In this document: in pieces, positions 12,351-25,312 of the stretch
How the letters are laid out: each line of letters opens with the position of its first letter
How positions within the stretch are numbered: the first letter of the stretch is position 1
Origin: Cricetomys ansorgei
Taxonomy: Eukaryota; Chordata; Mammalia; Rodentia; Nesomyidae
DNA: 64,000 nt
Assembly (NCBI GenBank): GCA_026225945.1
Contig: JAMJFZ010001816.1
Span: 9,389,001-9,453,000 of the forward strand
Direction of reading: 5' to 3'
Position numbers and translations under genes: made by a program
The notes under the pieces: model-generated
Database searches by the model: none
The model's input: only the letters and a program-made list of their open reading frames with translations
What the model was told of the DNA's origin: nothing

Positions 12351-13699
12351 GATTCATTAGAAACAATAATATTTTGTTAAATTCTAGTCATATTACTTTA
12401 TCTGCAAATCAATATGACATGTACTAATAAACCAAACTTTAAAATTAATATTCAAGATACTCTTAATGTATACATTTACATTATTTTTCTACCTATCCAC
12501 TTCAATATTTTCAAATGAAATTTCAATTACAAGAATTTTTTTCATCTCCAATACTAGCCTCAGAAGTTTATTTCAAAATACATTTTATTTATGATTGAAT
12601 CCTCCATGTCAGTAAATATATATATTTCTGTTTGCCTTGTTCCATGCTTGATGTTATGAGAGGAATTTCAAGTGTTTGTAGTTAAAAAGTTCAATAAGAA
12701 AACAAAAATATAAAAAAATTATTCAATAGTAAACATATTAAAGAAAAATATATGAAAAAATTTTGTTGACAAATGTAGAATTACTTAAGTACACATTTAT
12801 CATATATTAATAAGTCATTCTACTATGAAAATATACAAATCTTCAACATTATTATTTAATAATTTTTCTTTGAAAATTTATACTTTAGCAAATAACAGAA
12901 ATTCCATTGTAATATAGTTAAAGTAATTTTAGTTTATATAATTGGTTACATTGTAAACATAATCTAAATGTGAATCTATTAAATCAGGATATTTTCTCAG
13001 CAAAATTCAGCTATAAAAATTTAAACATAAAGTCACTGAATATACTCAAATTCCTTGTTACAGTGAAATCAAATTCATTCACGCATTGAAAGAACCAATT
13101 AATAAGTGTACATTTTAAAACACCATTTGTTAGTTAAGCTACATACAATAATTAGAAATTGGTAAATATTTAGAGTGACAAACTTTTCACTCCATCACAC
13201 AACAAATGGTTTACAAAATTTGCTAATGATGAGAGACACCACGGGCAGATTTTATAGTCATATTTAAAGTCTACTATTTTAACACAAATCAGAAAACTCC
13301 TTCTTTTGGAGTCTCTTTTTATAGATAATTGATGCAAAGATAAAATTTCCATGACATTTCTTAGTTCTCTGAAAGCATTAATTGTGATAGTTATAAACAG
13401 ATTAAATATATAAATATTAAATATATCCCATCTAGTTACAAAAAAACAGAACAAAACAGCAACACAAATAATAATTAAAAAAAAAAAAACCCTAGAGGTA
13501 ATCAATGCCAACAGTCTATAGTCTAATCATGTTAGAATTTAGTTAGGTAATCAAACATTAACATACTCATAAGTGTGTTGAAGAGAGTGTCTGTACTAAT
13601 CAAGTTATATGTTAAATAACACATCATTAAAAATGACAACAAAACATCAAAGGAAAGAGGGTAAAAATAAAATAAATTAGACTTAAGTTCATTAAAACC
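12351..13699. other. Very AT-rich DNA, nothing assigned
   Basis: Long A- and T-rich runs, including an A tract at 13476-13489. The 113-codon minus-strand frame at 13170-13511 is low-complexity Phe/Ile/Val translation of AT-rich DNA and has no start context, so it is not a gene. Confidence 0.5.
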
Positions 13700-14131
13700 T
13701 TGCATGCTTCAAAGAAAGCTCACAGCATGAGAGAACCTCTTTGCAAATCAGCATTTTGATGAGGACTTGAAAATTTATAATATCAATTCCTGACATTTCA
13801 TAGTAAAAAGATAACAATACAATTAAAAAACACAGGATCTGAAGAGCCACTTCTCCAAAGAAGATACGTAAATGAAATGCAAACTATGAAAAGATTTTCA
13901 ATATCATTAGTTTTCCAGAAAATGCAAATCGAAACTATAAAGAGATAACTACTTTCCCTCATTAGAATAATTGTACAAAATAACTTATTAACAGTCTTTA
14001 TACTAGCAAAACTCTGAAGCAGCGTCTTCTATATGACGATTGGAAGTATACCATGATATATTAAAACACATGTTTAAAATTTAAAGAGTAGTTATTCAGC
14101 AATTAAGCTATTGTATACACATATGTATATA

Positions 14132-14162
<31 letters not shown>

Positions 14163-14840
14163 TTCTATGAAATTAAACTATTCTGTACATATATATGTGT
14201 GTATATATGTATATATATATATTTCTATGCAATTAAGCTATTATATACCTATATGTATATATACATATATAAATGTACATAAATATGCATATACATGTAT
14301 ACACATACACATAAATGTATATATGTGTATATGTATATATATATATATATATTTCTAGGAGATAAAAATAAAAAAGATATTTACTTACCATTTTGGGCAC
14401 TGATGTTTGTACCATCATTCACAGTAAACAAAGTTAGAATAAAACAGAAAAAAAATGTGTCCACAGTTTTCAACTGATAAGCACTGTGGCATATTCATAT
14501 GACAGAGTGAAATCCATATTTTGAAAGGAATTGCAACATGATGCAAGATTATTGCACACTGAAAACAAGCTAAGTGAAAGAAGTCAGTCATTAGGTTCAT
14601 TTACATTTTGCAGTTGCATTCATATAACATGTATAGAATACGGAAATAAATATTGTCAAGAAGTATGTTAGCAATTATGTGGGCTAGGCCTGTTGGAAAG
14701 AAGTTGGATAATGATCGCTGTTGTGTTTGAGTGGTGAAATTGTTCTTCATTTTATCATGGTGATGTTTACACAACTCTTAATAGGTTAAAATAATTAAAT
14801 TCAATAGTTTAAATAGATGTGTTGCATTGAATATTATTTG
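13700..14840 (+). mobile_element. Ancient L1M: ORF2 C-terminus and 3' end
   Basis: Plus-strand remains of a pan-mammalian L1 (L1M-type). Landmarks in order are 'tttgcaaatcagcattttga' (13740), 'caattaaaaaacacaggatc' and 'cacttctccaaagaagata' (13820-13866), 'aaaatgcaaatcgaaac' (13919), then 'gtgtccac' (14457) and 'agctaagtgaaagaagtcag' (14569), the last two being typical of the final part of ORF2. No frame is open. The element is split by a TA-rich tandem array at 14099-14358. High divergence and the L1M-like 3' end place the insertion before rodents arose. Confidence 0.82.
14099..14358. repeat. TA-rich minisatellite of three uneven units
   Basis: Three units each start with 'gcaattaagctatt' or a close variant (14099, 14169, 14229) and end with a long TA/TG tract plus 'atttcta'. 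Spacings are 70, 60 and about 130 bp. The leading motif belongs to the surrounding L1, so a stretch of L1 plus its expanded TA tract was duplicated in tandem. Low-complexity frames on both strands are artefacts. Confidence 0.85.
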
Positions 14841-15204
14841 CAAAGTTGTTACAATATATATATTTCAGAACAATATGCACGTTGTGGACATGTACAATCT
14901 TTGTAAATATCATTTATAACTGAGAAATAATACCAATCAATGCATATTTTAAGATATTTTGCTACACAAGAATAAAGTTTATTTATTATTGTTTATCTCA
15001 CAGTAATACTGAATTTATTATGCATTAAATTAAACTATCAAGGATGTTGCATTACCCAATATAATATAAAGGTCAATACCTCAATGCCATTACTTCTACA
15101 GTTAATTATTAGTCCCTGATAATCTCCTTTTATTCATCAAGCTATATTGTTTGGCGAGAAGGACGGAAAAATAGTAATAAAATAAATAAATATTTAAGTT
15201 GTTA
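14841..15204. other. AT-rich DNA, nothing assigned
   Basis: No gene or repeat recognised. A/T runs near 15170-15195 precede a SINE. Confidence 0.5.
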
Positions 15205-15360
15205 AGTATGTTGGCACATGCCCATAAATCTAGCACTTGTGAAGTTGGGGCAAGATCTGAAGTTCAAGGTCATTTTTGAATAGACATGGAGTTAAAAATC
15301 CCCTGGGGTGTATTATACTCTATGTCATAAAGCAAAGACAATCAAACAAATAACAGCAAC
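15205..15360 (+). repeat. Degenerate RSINE1/B4-like SINE
   Basis: Weak but ordered likeness to the B1-derived part of RSINE1/B4: 'tatgttggcacatgcccata', 'aatctagcacttgtgaag', 'ctgaagttcaaggtcatttt', ending in an 'aaacaaataacagcaaca' tail. It is too old to assign to a subfamily. Confidence 0.6.
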
Positions 15361-16060
15361 AATGTAACTAATATTCCCCAAAGTTGCATGAAAAATTGAT
15401 TATAGTTTCAAGAATTTAAGTGAAAATTAGTGGCACTTCCGCATTCTACTTAATTGGAATGTACAGCATTGAAACAGCATGCTGTATGCTGTCAACAGCC
15501 ACCGGCATAGCTCCCTTTTTGTGCTTCAATTTGGGATTTTAGCATCATGCAAAATAGGAATAAAATATTTTTAAGCAGGAAAGAAAACTGAACAACCTTA
15601 CCAGCCTCCTATAATACCCCTCTGCAGGATCTCTTCTCCTTCAGCTTATAGAACTTGATGGAAATCACGACTCAGATATCTTTATGAATCCATTTACGTA
15701 AATCTATTGATCCAGTGTATCCAGATCTGATGATGAACACTATGAACACCAGCAGGAGGAATATGGGGCATTCTGCAAGTCATTTTCAAAATTAAGCTCC
15801 TTAAGTGGTATGAGAATGGGGTAATTGTTCATAGACAGCTGTCAAACCCTTAAATGGCTCAAAATTCATTCTGGGAAACTTACTGGAATTACAGTTATAT
15901 TCATACTTTTTCTTGGGAAAAAAAGTGTTCTGGTGATTTTGTTCATATTTAAGTATAAGTGACAGTCCTTTTCTGAAGTGCTACATTCTTGGGTGGGCAG
16001 CATGGCAGGTAACTTTATCCACTTAATGGTTTTACTGGGCCAAATATGCATATTTGTGCG
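15361..16060. other. Single-copy DNA, nothing assigned
   Basis: No feature recognised. The 180-codon minus-strand frame at 15866-16408 crosses a CA tract and a decayed LTR and is not a gene. Confidence 0.5.
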
Positions 16061-16065
16061 CACGT

Positions 16066-16106
<41 letters not shown>

Positions 16107-16142
16107 TAAGCACATACACACTCACACACACACACACTCACA
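16061..16142. repeat. Imperfect (CA)n microsatellite
   Basis: A CA tract of about 18 perfect units, preceded by 'gtgcgcacgtgcac' and followed by interrupted CA with TA and TC steps. The leading GC-rich alternating sequence is self-complementary. Confidence 0.93.
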
Positions 16143-16189
16143 TTCGGACATTTTAATTCATAGCTGCTTGGCACTGTGACTGTAAAGAG

Positions 16190-16407
16190 AGAACTGTTTT
16201 GATAGTGTGTCTGAGGTCTGACATCACAGCAAAAAGGAACAGAGTGATAGGAAGAGACCAGAAACAAGTTACCTAAAGGACAGTTACAGTTCCTCCAAGA
16301 AGCTCCATCTGAAGTTTGCAAAGTCTCCCAAAATACCACCATCAGCCATAAAGGATTGAACCATGCATGGGAATTGTGTTGGAAGTATTCATATCTAAAC
16401 CATAGCA
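16190..16407 (-). mobile_element. MaLR-type solo LTR (MST/MLT1-like), decayed
   Basis: Read on the minus strand it begins TGCTATGGTTTAGATATG (plus-strand end at 16407), the typical 5' end of MaLR LTRs, and continues with the 'gatggtggtatt' type motif (plus strand 'aataccaccatcag', 16332-16345). The 3' part is hard to follow. The antisense open frame across it is chance. Confidence 0.55.
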
Positions 16408-17289
16408 CACATCATTAATTTCCTATTTCAATAAAAGCACATATTTATGGATTTCAAATATAGAGTTTGAAATAGTCAGATTGTAAACCAGAAACAAATT
16501 ACAATTATCTTAAAAATCTAAATTGATTTTTTTGTGAAACTTGATAAATTGAACCCAATTTTGATACTGAAAAAATTATACAGAAAAGAAAAAATAATTT
16601 TAAAAATCAATATAAGATGTAAGTCACATAATATTAATATGTAAAAATGATCGACATCAAGCGTATAGAATATAATAATAAGCACTTTGATATAAAAATC
16701 CAAATATAACTTAAATAATATGAACAAATTACTCATTTAAATGTAAGAAAAAGAGAAATAAATTTAGTGAGAACTAAAAAAATTTATCATCTAAATTTAT
16801 CTTTGACTCATGTGCCTTTAAAAGACATCTATTACTACTTACATAATATTCATAGGGGATACTTTACTCCTTCTGAGAAGAGAAAATTGTGATGATATAA
16901 AAATAAAGTGCCAATCAAATTACTTATAACTTACCAATTAACTGAGAAACCTACATATAAAAGAAATCTAAGTTTGTAGACCTTAGCATACAAATAAGCT
17001 TTAAGGACAATGGTTATATCTAGGAGAATTTACCAAATGTGTAACTTGCACAGGGATACATTAAATTCTCAGTAAGGCGAAAGATAATTACACAAATTTT
17101 ATATATTATATATAAAATTAATTTATATTAAAATATATATAAATATATATAAATATATATTTTTATACCTATATATATAACAACATATATATATATATGT
17201 TGTAAGTCATAAACATTTCAAACATAATAAGCAAAATATGGAGAAATATTTAAAAATTCTATATGTAGAATTGTGGTAACAAGTTTGAC
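16408..17289. other. AT-rich DNA with a TA-rich palindromic patch
   Basis: No gene. From about 17095 to 17203 the sequence is almost pure A/T, ending in a perfect 24-bp palindrome (17180-17203) with arms starting 'acaacatatata'. The rest is unremarkable AT-rich DNA. Confidence 0.7.
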
Positions 17290-17960
17290 ACAACACAGAG
17301 TTTTTCCTTCCAGATTAACATGGCCATTCACATGGCCATTCTTACGGCCTTGTTTATGAAGCCATTTCTGGGAAAGACTTTCACAGAAGACTCCTGGTAT
17401 TGTGCAATCCTGCAGAAGTTTATTTTTAGTTATGTTTCAAATGACTGTTTTGTGCATTGTTGGGGGAAGGGCTGTCTAGGCCTTGGCATTTTGTGTTGTC
17501 TGCAGTTGTTGGCTTTAAGTAAATCCCTCGTGATCTGTATTTGGTGTTATCAATAGAACACCTGAGGAGTTTCTGTATCAATAAAACCCCCTGAGATCAG
17601 ACGTTGAGGGTTCCACTCTCCAGTATCATGCTTGCCATGATAGTGGTTCTCTTTGCTGAGGTCTGGGAGGGTTTGCACCTATGAAAATGCCTCTTTGTCT
17701 TCTTTGCTGAGCCACACAATAGCAGATCTGCTAGAGTGGCTCTTATAGTCTTTTCACACAATCTTCCAGAATTTTCTCTGAGACATAGATGAAAGATCTG
17801 CTATGTAGATATACTCATTGGAGCTGGGACCCTGACAATCTCGTGATCTCCTTGGGGTATTCTTTTGAGATTTTTCTGGGATTGGCATTCATTGTAAAGA
17901 GAGTTGTCTCTGACAAGTGAAAGTGACTAGATGGAAACCCAAAGTGGTAAGGTGTTGAGA
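17290..17960 (+). other. Unassigned block with a poly(A) signal, LTR-like
   Basis: Clearly less AT-rich than its flanks. It holds an AATAAA at about 17580 followed by 'cccctgagatcagacgttg', which resembles the R/U5 part of a retroviral LTR. The 78-codon frame at 17320-17556 has a repeated 'atggccattc' start and no known domain. I have a vague memory of such sequence as a rodent repeat but cannot name the family. An LTR with flanking internal sequence is my best guess. An old retrocopy is the alternative. Confidence 0.35.
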
Positions 17961-19040
17961 AAAAAAGATTCACAGACTTGGATTTTCAAATAAGTGTGAA
18001 ATCTATATTGTGTTTGAATCTGAAATCTCAAACATTCTATTTTCCTAAATAACCTGTGGTTAGGGTGTTTTTTTTTTTCTTCCAGTTTCGAGGCTTCCAT
18101 TATTAACCCACCAGCTTAGTATTTGCAGAATGTTAATGACAATAGATTTCATTGATGGTGTATATATTTCCTTCTCATTTATAGAAATGTTTTCATTCAT
18201 ACCAGTTTATTATGGCAAGTTAGTTTTAGAAATGATACTAATTGAAAAGCTATTTTAATATTTGGTTGGATACATAAGACCTTATTTTTAACTTCAATAA
18301 TTATGGAATTTGTCATACTGAAAAGTCATTGAAAGGAACAGAATGTATGAAAATAAGATCTTATTTGAAATTTCATCTGATAATGATATGTTTTCTGATA
18401 TTTGAAAATAAGTAACTTGGATAAATATTGATTCTTGTACTTTTTCATTATAACTGTGCACTTCGGAGTATCTTATTTCTAGATGTAATAGCTTTTCAAT
18501 CTACTTCTCTGTGGTTTAAAGGTATACTTGTAAATCAACTGTTGATAATGGAAAATTTCATCTTCAATATGAGTCAGGTGAAATTCCAAGAAATAATTAA
18601 ATCAAACTAGTAATTATGAGTATCCATGTCCATTCTAGCCTCTAACTACAGTGTGTCTGGTCATCCCTCTACTGGCTGAAATGTGTTAGAAATTATTGCA
18701 TTTAATGTAAAGATTATAAACTGACTTCATATCAAATCTAAACCAATTTGTTTAAAGATATCAAGTTCTCTATGATACAAGTGAATATAATTTGGATTCA
18801 GGGTTTTATAAGCAGATAGTTTATGTGATGAGAAAGCATTGATTTTCTATGTGTCATATTTCTATAAGCTAAATGCAATACTTTAGATGATGAAATACAC
18901 TTGAAAGGGCCTATCTTTCTATTTAAAAAAACCTGAGTCCAAAATTTCCTGAACTAAGTGAATTTGTGGTGATCATGATGAATTTTTACTTTACTCATAA
19001 AAGACTCAGCCTTGAAGATTGAGGAGCTACATTATAACTA
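17961..19040. other. AT-rich single-copy DNA, nothing assigned
   Basis: No gene or repeat recognised. Confidence 0.5.
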
Positions 19041-19292
19041 ATTTTTTAAATCAATTTTCTTTATTTTTTGAGAATTCCATAACATATACCATGAAGCATG
19101 ATTGTATCTAGCCCAAGTTATTTCCTTTATTGTCTTCCATATCACTTCAGATTTTGTCCTTCTAACTTAAATTCTTGTTTTATTTCAATTGCTTACTAAA
19201 TTCAGCTCGGTATAGGTGAATGAATGTGTGAGTATCCACAGGGAGATGGGACACACTCAGTAAGGGCAGAGGCCTCTAGAAAGTCTCCCCCC
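19041..19292 (-). mobile_element. L1 3' end (Lx-like), minus strand
   Basis: On the plus strand it starts with 'tttctttattttttgagaat', the reverse complement of the terminal sequence of old rodent L1s. It runs through 'gtgtgagtatccacagggag' to about 19292. The A-rich tail would lie at the left end, as expected for a minus-strand copy. Short, 5'-truncated and diverged. Confidence 0.65.
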
Positions 19293-20852
19293 TTTTAAAT
19301 ATTATATTTAAATAATATAAAGAGAGTTAGTCTACCTCGATTATGTTGTTTTGTATGCATAAAATAAAATTTTAGAAAACTAAAATACTACTTCAAAATA
19401 TTCATTTATTTTCTCTTTCATGCAAATTTGGGGTACAAAAATTGTTAGTCATGAGGAACGTGCAGAGAGCATGTGTGCCATCACGTATACTGAGACAATG
19501 TTCTCTGGAGCTATTGTTTCTACCAATTGTTTGAAATTATCCTCTGTAAGTTTGGGAAATTTAATTTAAACACATTCCACATCCTAGATGAAATTTTACG
19601 TATAATGTTCTTGGCAGAAATTCAGTAAAAATCGCTCGATACTTTTTTCATTATGAATTTTATTTTTGCATATTGACTTAATATAAGACAAAGAAATGTG
19701 CATATGCAGTATGTTTGAATCATTTTTAAGACCGTAAAAAAGTGAGCATTATTCTCCACTTACTCTACTATTATAATACTAACTGAATACCACAAATACA
19801 AGCAGACAAGTCATCTGATCTGATATGAAAGTCAAACAAAATTACTTATGGTAACACGGGATAGAAATATTTACACTGAATTTCTAACAATTTTAGTTTG
19901 CCTCAGCAGTGCTGAAACCACAAGCCAATAAACAGTTCAGTTGTAAGTGGTGAGGATAGTAATTTAAATTGATTTATGGAATACATTCCTCTATAAAAAT
20001 AAAAACCAATATCATTTGCAGTGCTAGCTATCTAATCATACTTCAAATATCATTTTGTAGTAGTTTTCACTTTAGTTAAGAAAGAATATAAAATTTATTC
20101 CTTTGCCTTCAGGTAGAATTTTTCAGACACATTTCTTAAATATGTAGCCTAGAATTGGCTACATCTTAATGAGGTTGTAACACTATTCAACTTATTTAAA
20201 AAGGTTTTATGATTGGCATGCAGATATCTAAATGTTGGCATAAGTTAACTCATAAGACTTATAGTCAGTGAGAAAATTGATAGACAATATAGAAAGACCA
20301 TAAAACCATAATGCACATAGCATCACGTATTTCCTATCAATAATAGGTCCATCCTCTATACGCAGTATCTATCAATATTGTATAATCATAAAATTTATAA
20401 TTTTTTCACAGGTAAATCCAAGAATACAAATATGATAATCTGAGACAGAGTTGCTTTAGTAATGCTCATCGCAGAATTTTATATACTGATGTTTGGCTAT
20501 AATTCCTTTGGCTCCTGAACTTTATGATTAATGTAAATTGAGATATGCATGTTTTGTGTAATATTTTATACCCATCATTCACACCAGTACAAATATTTTT
20601 TAACATGAATGTGTGTATAAAATCAAATCATAAGCACTGACTTCAGAGAACATGGAGCCTGATGTCTATTATTATTATAAAATTTTTACAACAAATGAAC
20701 TTTTGTTTTTTCTGAAAACTTTGTAGAGTAGTATTTCATAAGTTAACTAAGCAGATATTAGTAAATGGTGCTTAAGGCTCAGGTTTCCAACTTTTACTTG
20801 TCATATTTTTAAGAATCTTTAGAATTAAGGTATTTCCCAATCTTCCTAAATA
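19293..20852. other. AT-rich single-copy DNA, nothing assigned
   Basis: No gene or repeat recognised on either strand. Confidence 0.5.
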
Positions 20853-21226
20853 TATGTTAGTTGTCCTGGTCGCTCTTCTATTGTCACGAAGGGACACCAT
20901 GGACATGGGCAACTCATAAAATAAGCATTTTATTGGGGACTGTTTACAGTTGCAGGAGTTTGGTCCATTGTTATTACAGTGGACACAAGGTGGCACTCAG
21001 GCAGACATGGTGATAAAGGAGTAGCTGAGAGTTCTACATTGTGACCCAAAGGCAGCAAGAGGAACTCTGGGTTTGGAATGAGCTTTTAGAAACCTCAAAT
21101 CCCACCCCCAGTGACACATTTCCTCCAACAAAGTAACACCTCTGAATCCTTTCAAATAGTGCTACTCCCTTGACTAAGTATTCTAACATATGAGCCTCTG
21201 AGGGCCATTCTCATTCAAACCACAGC
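20853..21226 (-). mobile_element. URR1-like nonautonomous hAT DNA transposon
   Basis: A well-known rodent interspersed repeat. Motifs include 'gcattttattggggactg', 'ctcaggcagacatggtgata', 'agctgagagttctacattg', 'gacacatttcctccaacaaa', 'gggccattctcattcaaacc'. I associate it with the URR1 group (hAT-Charlie) from memory. No transposase is encoded. Divergence is moderate. The 74-codon minus-strand frame inside it is chance. Confidence 0.65.
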
Positions 21227-21827
21227 AATGATTTTTCACACATTTTAAATGCAAGTTTAAATTGCATAGGTTCACCTATGCACGTTTGACAAAGAAGGAA
21301 ATGATTTAAAATCATAATAGAAAGATAGTCAAAGTCAGTAGCATTTATTAGCCTAGGTAATTTAGATGTTGTTGTAGTATATTCTTAAACTCTCAGTGAA
21401 TTAAAAATTTGTTTTATTCCAACATTGAAATATGGCGTAGGATGCCCATTGTGAAGATGAATTTTATTCCATGAGGTCACTCAGAGGCTCAAATAAAAGG
21501 AGTGCCCGTTTGACCATAGCACTTATTTCTCCAGAAGGGACTTCACAATATATTTTTTTAGACTACAATGAAACCATAGGGTAGCAAATTATTTTTGAAA
21601 TAATTTCATTTGCAGATTCCTCATGGACCCACTCACAGATACAAAGTTCTGGTTGACGTAAGATACTAATATCCTATACTTAAGAAAAGCAGAATACCAA
21701 ACACTGAGTCCTTTAGATATTTCTTTGAAAACCCAAAGTGATACCAGAGGTCCCTAATCTTCTGTACACTTGTCACCAAGTTGCCATTAATATGATACTG
21801 AAAATCAAAAATCATTCAGTAAAGTCT
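21227..21827. other. Single-copy DNA, nothing assigned
   Basis: No gene or repeat recognised. Confidence 0.5.
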
Positions 21828-22035
21828 CACACACACACATACACAGACACACACACATACATACATACACACATACACACACAAATATACACACATACAT
21901 GCATACACATACAAACATACACACACATATACACACACGAATATACAAACTCATACACACATACATGCACACCTGAATATGCACACTCAAACACACATAC
22001 ATGGACACACACATACACACACATACAAACACATG
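21828..22035. repeat. Long degenerate CA/TA microsatellite
   Basis: About 208 bp of interrupted (CA)n with regular 'cata', 'caaa' and 'tgcaca' breaks. Overlapping Thr/His and Cys/Val frames on both strands arise from the repeat. No SINE head is visible at either side. Confidence 0.93.
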
Positions 22036-23264
22036 ACAGAGCAAAAACACCTCTTCTTTTCAAAACGTATGATTTGTAGGGAGATGTTATCACAGCTATC
22101 TTGTAACGAATACGGCCTTTGGGGATATGCATCAGACATGCCTGAAAATAAACTAACCAGAGATACAGTGTCTAGGTGTATGTGTCTTCAAAACAGACAT
22201 TGACTCCTTAATACAAACTAGTGTTGTACTCTACTAGACTTGTACAAATTAGAGTTGTAGTTGTTATCTGTCTGGAGAGAAGAGAACACGCTTTCCTACA
22301 GATTTCTCAAGGAACTTGTTCCTTGAGAGATCATTTAGATTATGAAAGAATAATCTAGTGATAAGAAAGCCTGCATAGACCAAAAAACATATTAATTTCA
22401 ATAACCTGCATGCCAGACTGCTCCTTTTCATTTTCTTTGCTCTCTTGACAATGTATCTTGTACTTTATTGTAAATGAAGTATAGATACTACAGGGACACC
22501 AATTGTTTAGTAACCAACAATGTTTGGTTCAGATGGTTGCAGCTAAATACATTTTAACATGTAATATACATTAAATCATCATCAAGAAATATACAAATAT
22601 GTTCAGATTCAGACCTACCACCCAACTCAAGTTGTATGATTTCTGGGAGATAAGTAGTGACTATTTTTTAAAATTGCTAACTTTGTATATGCATATAATA
22701 TGTATTGAAAATAACAATTCCTGCTTCCTTTTTTATTTTCTTCCATATCCCCACAACAATTTTTCTCCTCCAAATTCATGTCCTCTTTTCAACAGGGCTA
22801 ACTGGTTCTCCCTAATATGAGATATGAGACATGTTCCCTTATTTCTTAAATTCTCACCAATACACAATGAAATAGAAACAATATTTTAGTAACAAGAATA
22901 AACTCTCAACATTCTGCATTAGAGCATTTTTGCAAGATTTCTGGGTGAGCATTGAAATGACTTCTGCAAAGCTTTGGGTTTCTTGAAGTGCAGCAGGTTA
23001 GGATACTACATTGTAGGTTTGAGCTATGGCATGTTCTTGAATGGTTCTTCCTCTTTCCTTATTTAATTGATATATCATGGCTATATTTGATGTGTTCATG
23101 TCAATGACTTCATGATCAGTTACTGGATTTGGAAGGACAGATATTTTCTAACACTTAAGCTATTTTGACAAATATTTCAGGTTTCCCCTTGTATCGCTTG
23201 ATCTCAAACACATGAAATTTATGTGCTTGGTGGTAGCTTATTCAAAATAGAACTAAAGCTTACA

Positions 23265-23265
<1 letters not shown>
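22036..23265. other. Single-copy DNA, nothing assigned
   Basis: No gene or repeat recognised. Small frames (22599-22820) lack any domain. Confidence 0.5.
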
Positions 23266-23298
<33 letters not shown>

Positions 23299-23299
23299 T
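23266..23299. repeat. (GT)n microsatellite
   Basis: About 16 perfect GT units. Confidence 0.95.
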
Positions 23300-25149
23300 G
23301 TTAGTATTCCCACTCGTACCCTGTCATCCAATTTGAACCAGATAAACTGAAATCTGAGACTGCTGGAGAGAAGAAATAGTCTGATTTCCACAAAATAAGT
23401 TAATTTGATTTTGAGCTGTGCCTGCCCGCCATACACTTAATCTGATCACTGCCCTAAGGCTCTTGAATCCTCTGAGAATTTTCAGCCATAAATGGAAAAC
23501 TGCACTTCTATTCTTATCTTGTCACAACGCTGGGTTTCAACAGGGTCTTGTCTTCCAAAAACCTTTATCAATATGCGGCTGATGATGAAGCTTCACAGCA
23601 TCAAGGCCTAGGTTCCAAAAATATTTTCATCTCTTTTTATTTCGGTTTTTCAGCAAGCAAATGCTTTCCTTATCTTATCTTTCTGGCAATATTTGATAAA
23701 AAGTAGTCAATAAAATCCTGAGCTCAAATTTTCTATTTTTTGACCTCTTCGCCTATAGCTAGGAAATAATTGGATATGCAATCTGCCTCACAAAGCATTT
23801 AGGAGACAGTTTTACCAAATATGCTGGCTTTGTTTAAGAGCAATATCCATCCAGACTCAAATTATTATTGCTTTTACCTACAGCTGATAAGCTTCCAATA
23901 TACAGCAGAGATGTATGGAGGCGGCACTCTGTGTCTAAATGCATGTATTCAATTCAGTATAGTAGGCAATTATAGACATGCTGTACTATCAAAGAAACTG
24001 AAGATAGTAAAGACCTAAGATAAAAACATTTTATGCCTTCTAATGTCCAACTTAGGTTTATTGGGTAAGCTGTAACCTAATAGTTACCCAAATCCAGTGC
24101 AATTTGAGGATCCATCCCTGGAAGTTTCAGCTATGGTTGTAGGAAGAACACAGAAGGTGTTACCATAGCTTTATCTATTTACTTAGCCACAATATGTTTG
24201 ATGATGACAAAGAGAGCCTTGATGCTCTCTGAGTCGCCTGTAAACAACATCTCTATGATTCAATGTATAGTGCATTTTTAGAGCATTTATTTTATAAAAC
24301 ATATACTAATAATTTTTTCTCTATCCCCTGAGATGAGAGTATTTTCAAATGCCTATAGACCATTTTAAAGGGAAGTCATCTTTTGTCTAGACCCTAAGAA
24401 CTGCATTTTAAAACACAATCACCGAGAAAGAATGATTTCTAATCTTTGTTTGAGAAAGGCCTTCTAACTTAAGTGACCACCATGCTACCTGACAATAATC
24501 TGCTGTTTGTTATGAAAATACAGGAAAGATATATTTTGAGGTAAGATCCCTCAACAAAAACAGATAAGGTAAAATCCACCAACAGAGCTCTTAACTGTCT
24601 GTTATAGTTAAATTTTTTGTCCTTGTTAGGGGTCTTTTCCCTAATAATCTCCTGAAATAAAGTACCTTCCTTATAAACTTTAATTTTTGATTTGAGAAGG
24701 AAAATAGGATGTAAGAAATACTAAGAAAAAAACATAAAAATAAATCAAATCCCTGGCTGACTATAATGTTCCAACTCTTGTGGCCTGTAGTCTACTAACT
24801 TTATATAGAATCTTATATATGTTCAAAATTTTTCACATATAGACTTATCTGTATTTAAAGTGATGGGAATATTACCTATGTATATGTGTGTATATGTTTG
24901 TGTGTGTATTAATGTAACTGTGGTTGTTTTGTGTTATTCATTGGAAAAGAAAGTGATGATCTCAAAACGTTTTTTAAAAGTTACTCCATTATCAATCAAA
25001 TTTATTTTCCAGAACATGTCCATGAAACATCTTCTTGAATCACATAATTCAGTTAGGCCTTTACAAACTCTGTTCTTGAAGAAGTTCTTCTACAAATCTG
25101 CAGCCCTGAAAACATACATTTCAGTTACTTATACAGACTGACCAGATTG
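23300..25149. other. AT-rich single-copy DNA, nothing assigned
   Basis: No gene or repeat recognised. A short TG-rich patch lies near 24880-24910. The 93-codon frame at 24860-25141 starts in that patch and has no domain. Confidence 0.5.
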
Positions 25150-25312
25150 TACATAATATTTAGGGATAAAATATATATCAATGATAAATGGGAAATGAAG
25201 AGGACATGAATTTGAAAGAGAGCATGGAAGTGATTTTGAGAGAGTTTACAGGAAGGAAAGGTGAAATGATGTAATTATAGTATATGCTCCAAAAATAAAA
25301 TAAAGAAAAAAT
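25150..25312 (+). mobile_element. Short L1 3' end, plus strand
   Basis: The last ~160 bp of an old rodent L1: 'aagaggacatgaatttgaaa', a purine-rich run with 'aggaaggaaaggtgaaatga', 'tgtaattatagtatat', then an A-rich tail. It matches the terminal part of the L1 ending near 30490 in this window ('catttgagtggtagtggga...'). Confidence 0.72.

Noticed and set aside
13170..13511. 113-codon minus-strand frame
   Set aside because: AT-rich low-complexity translation with no domain.
15866..16408. 180-codon open frame on the minus strand, the longest in the window
   Set aside because: It crosses a CA microsatellite (Cys/Val run) and a decayed MaLR LTR, with no domain and no coding signature.
17180..17203. 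24-bp perfect palindrome as a binding site
   Set aside because: It is nearly all TA repeat, so self-complementarity is expected.
21738..22132. Overlapping frames of 81-113 codons on both strands
   Set aside because: They are caused by a CA/TA microsatellite.
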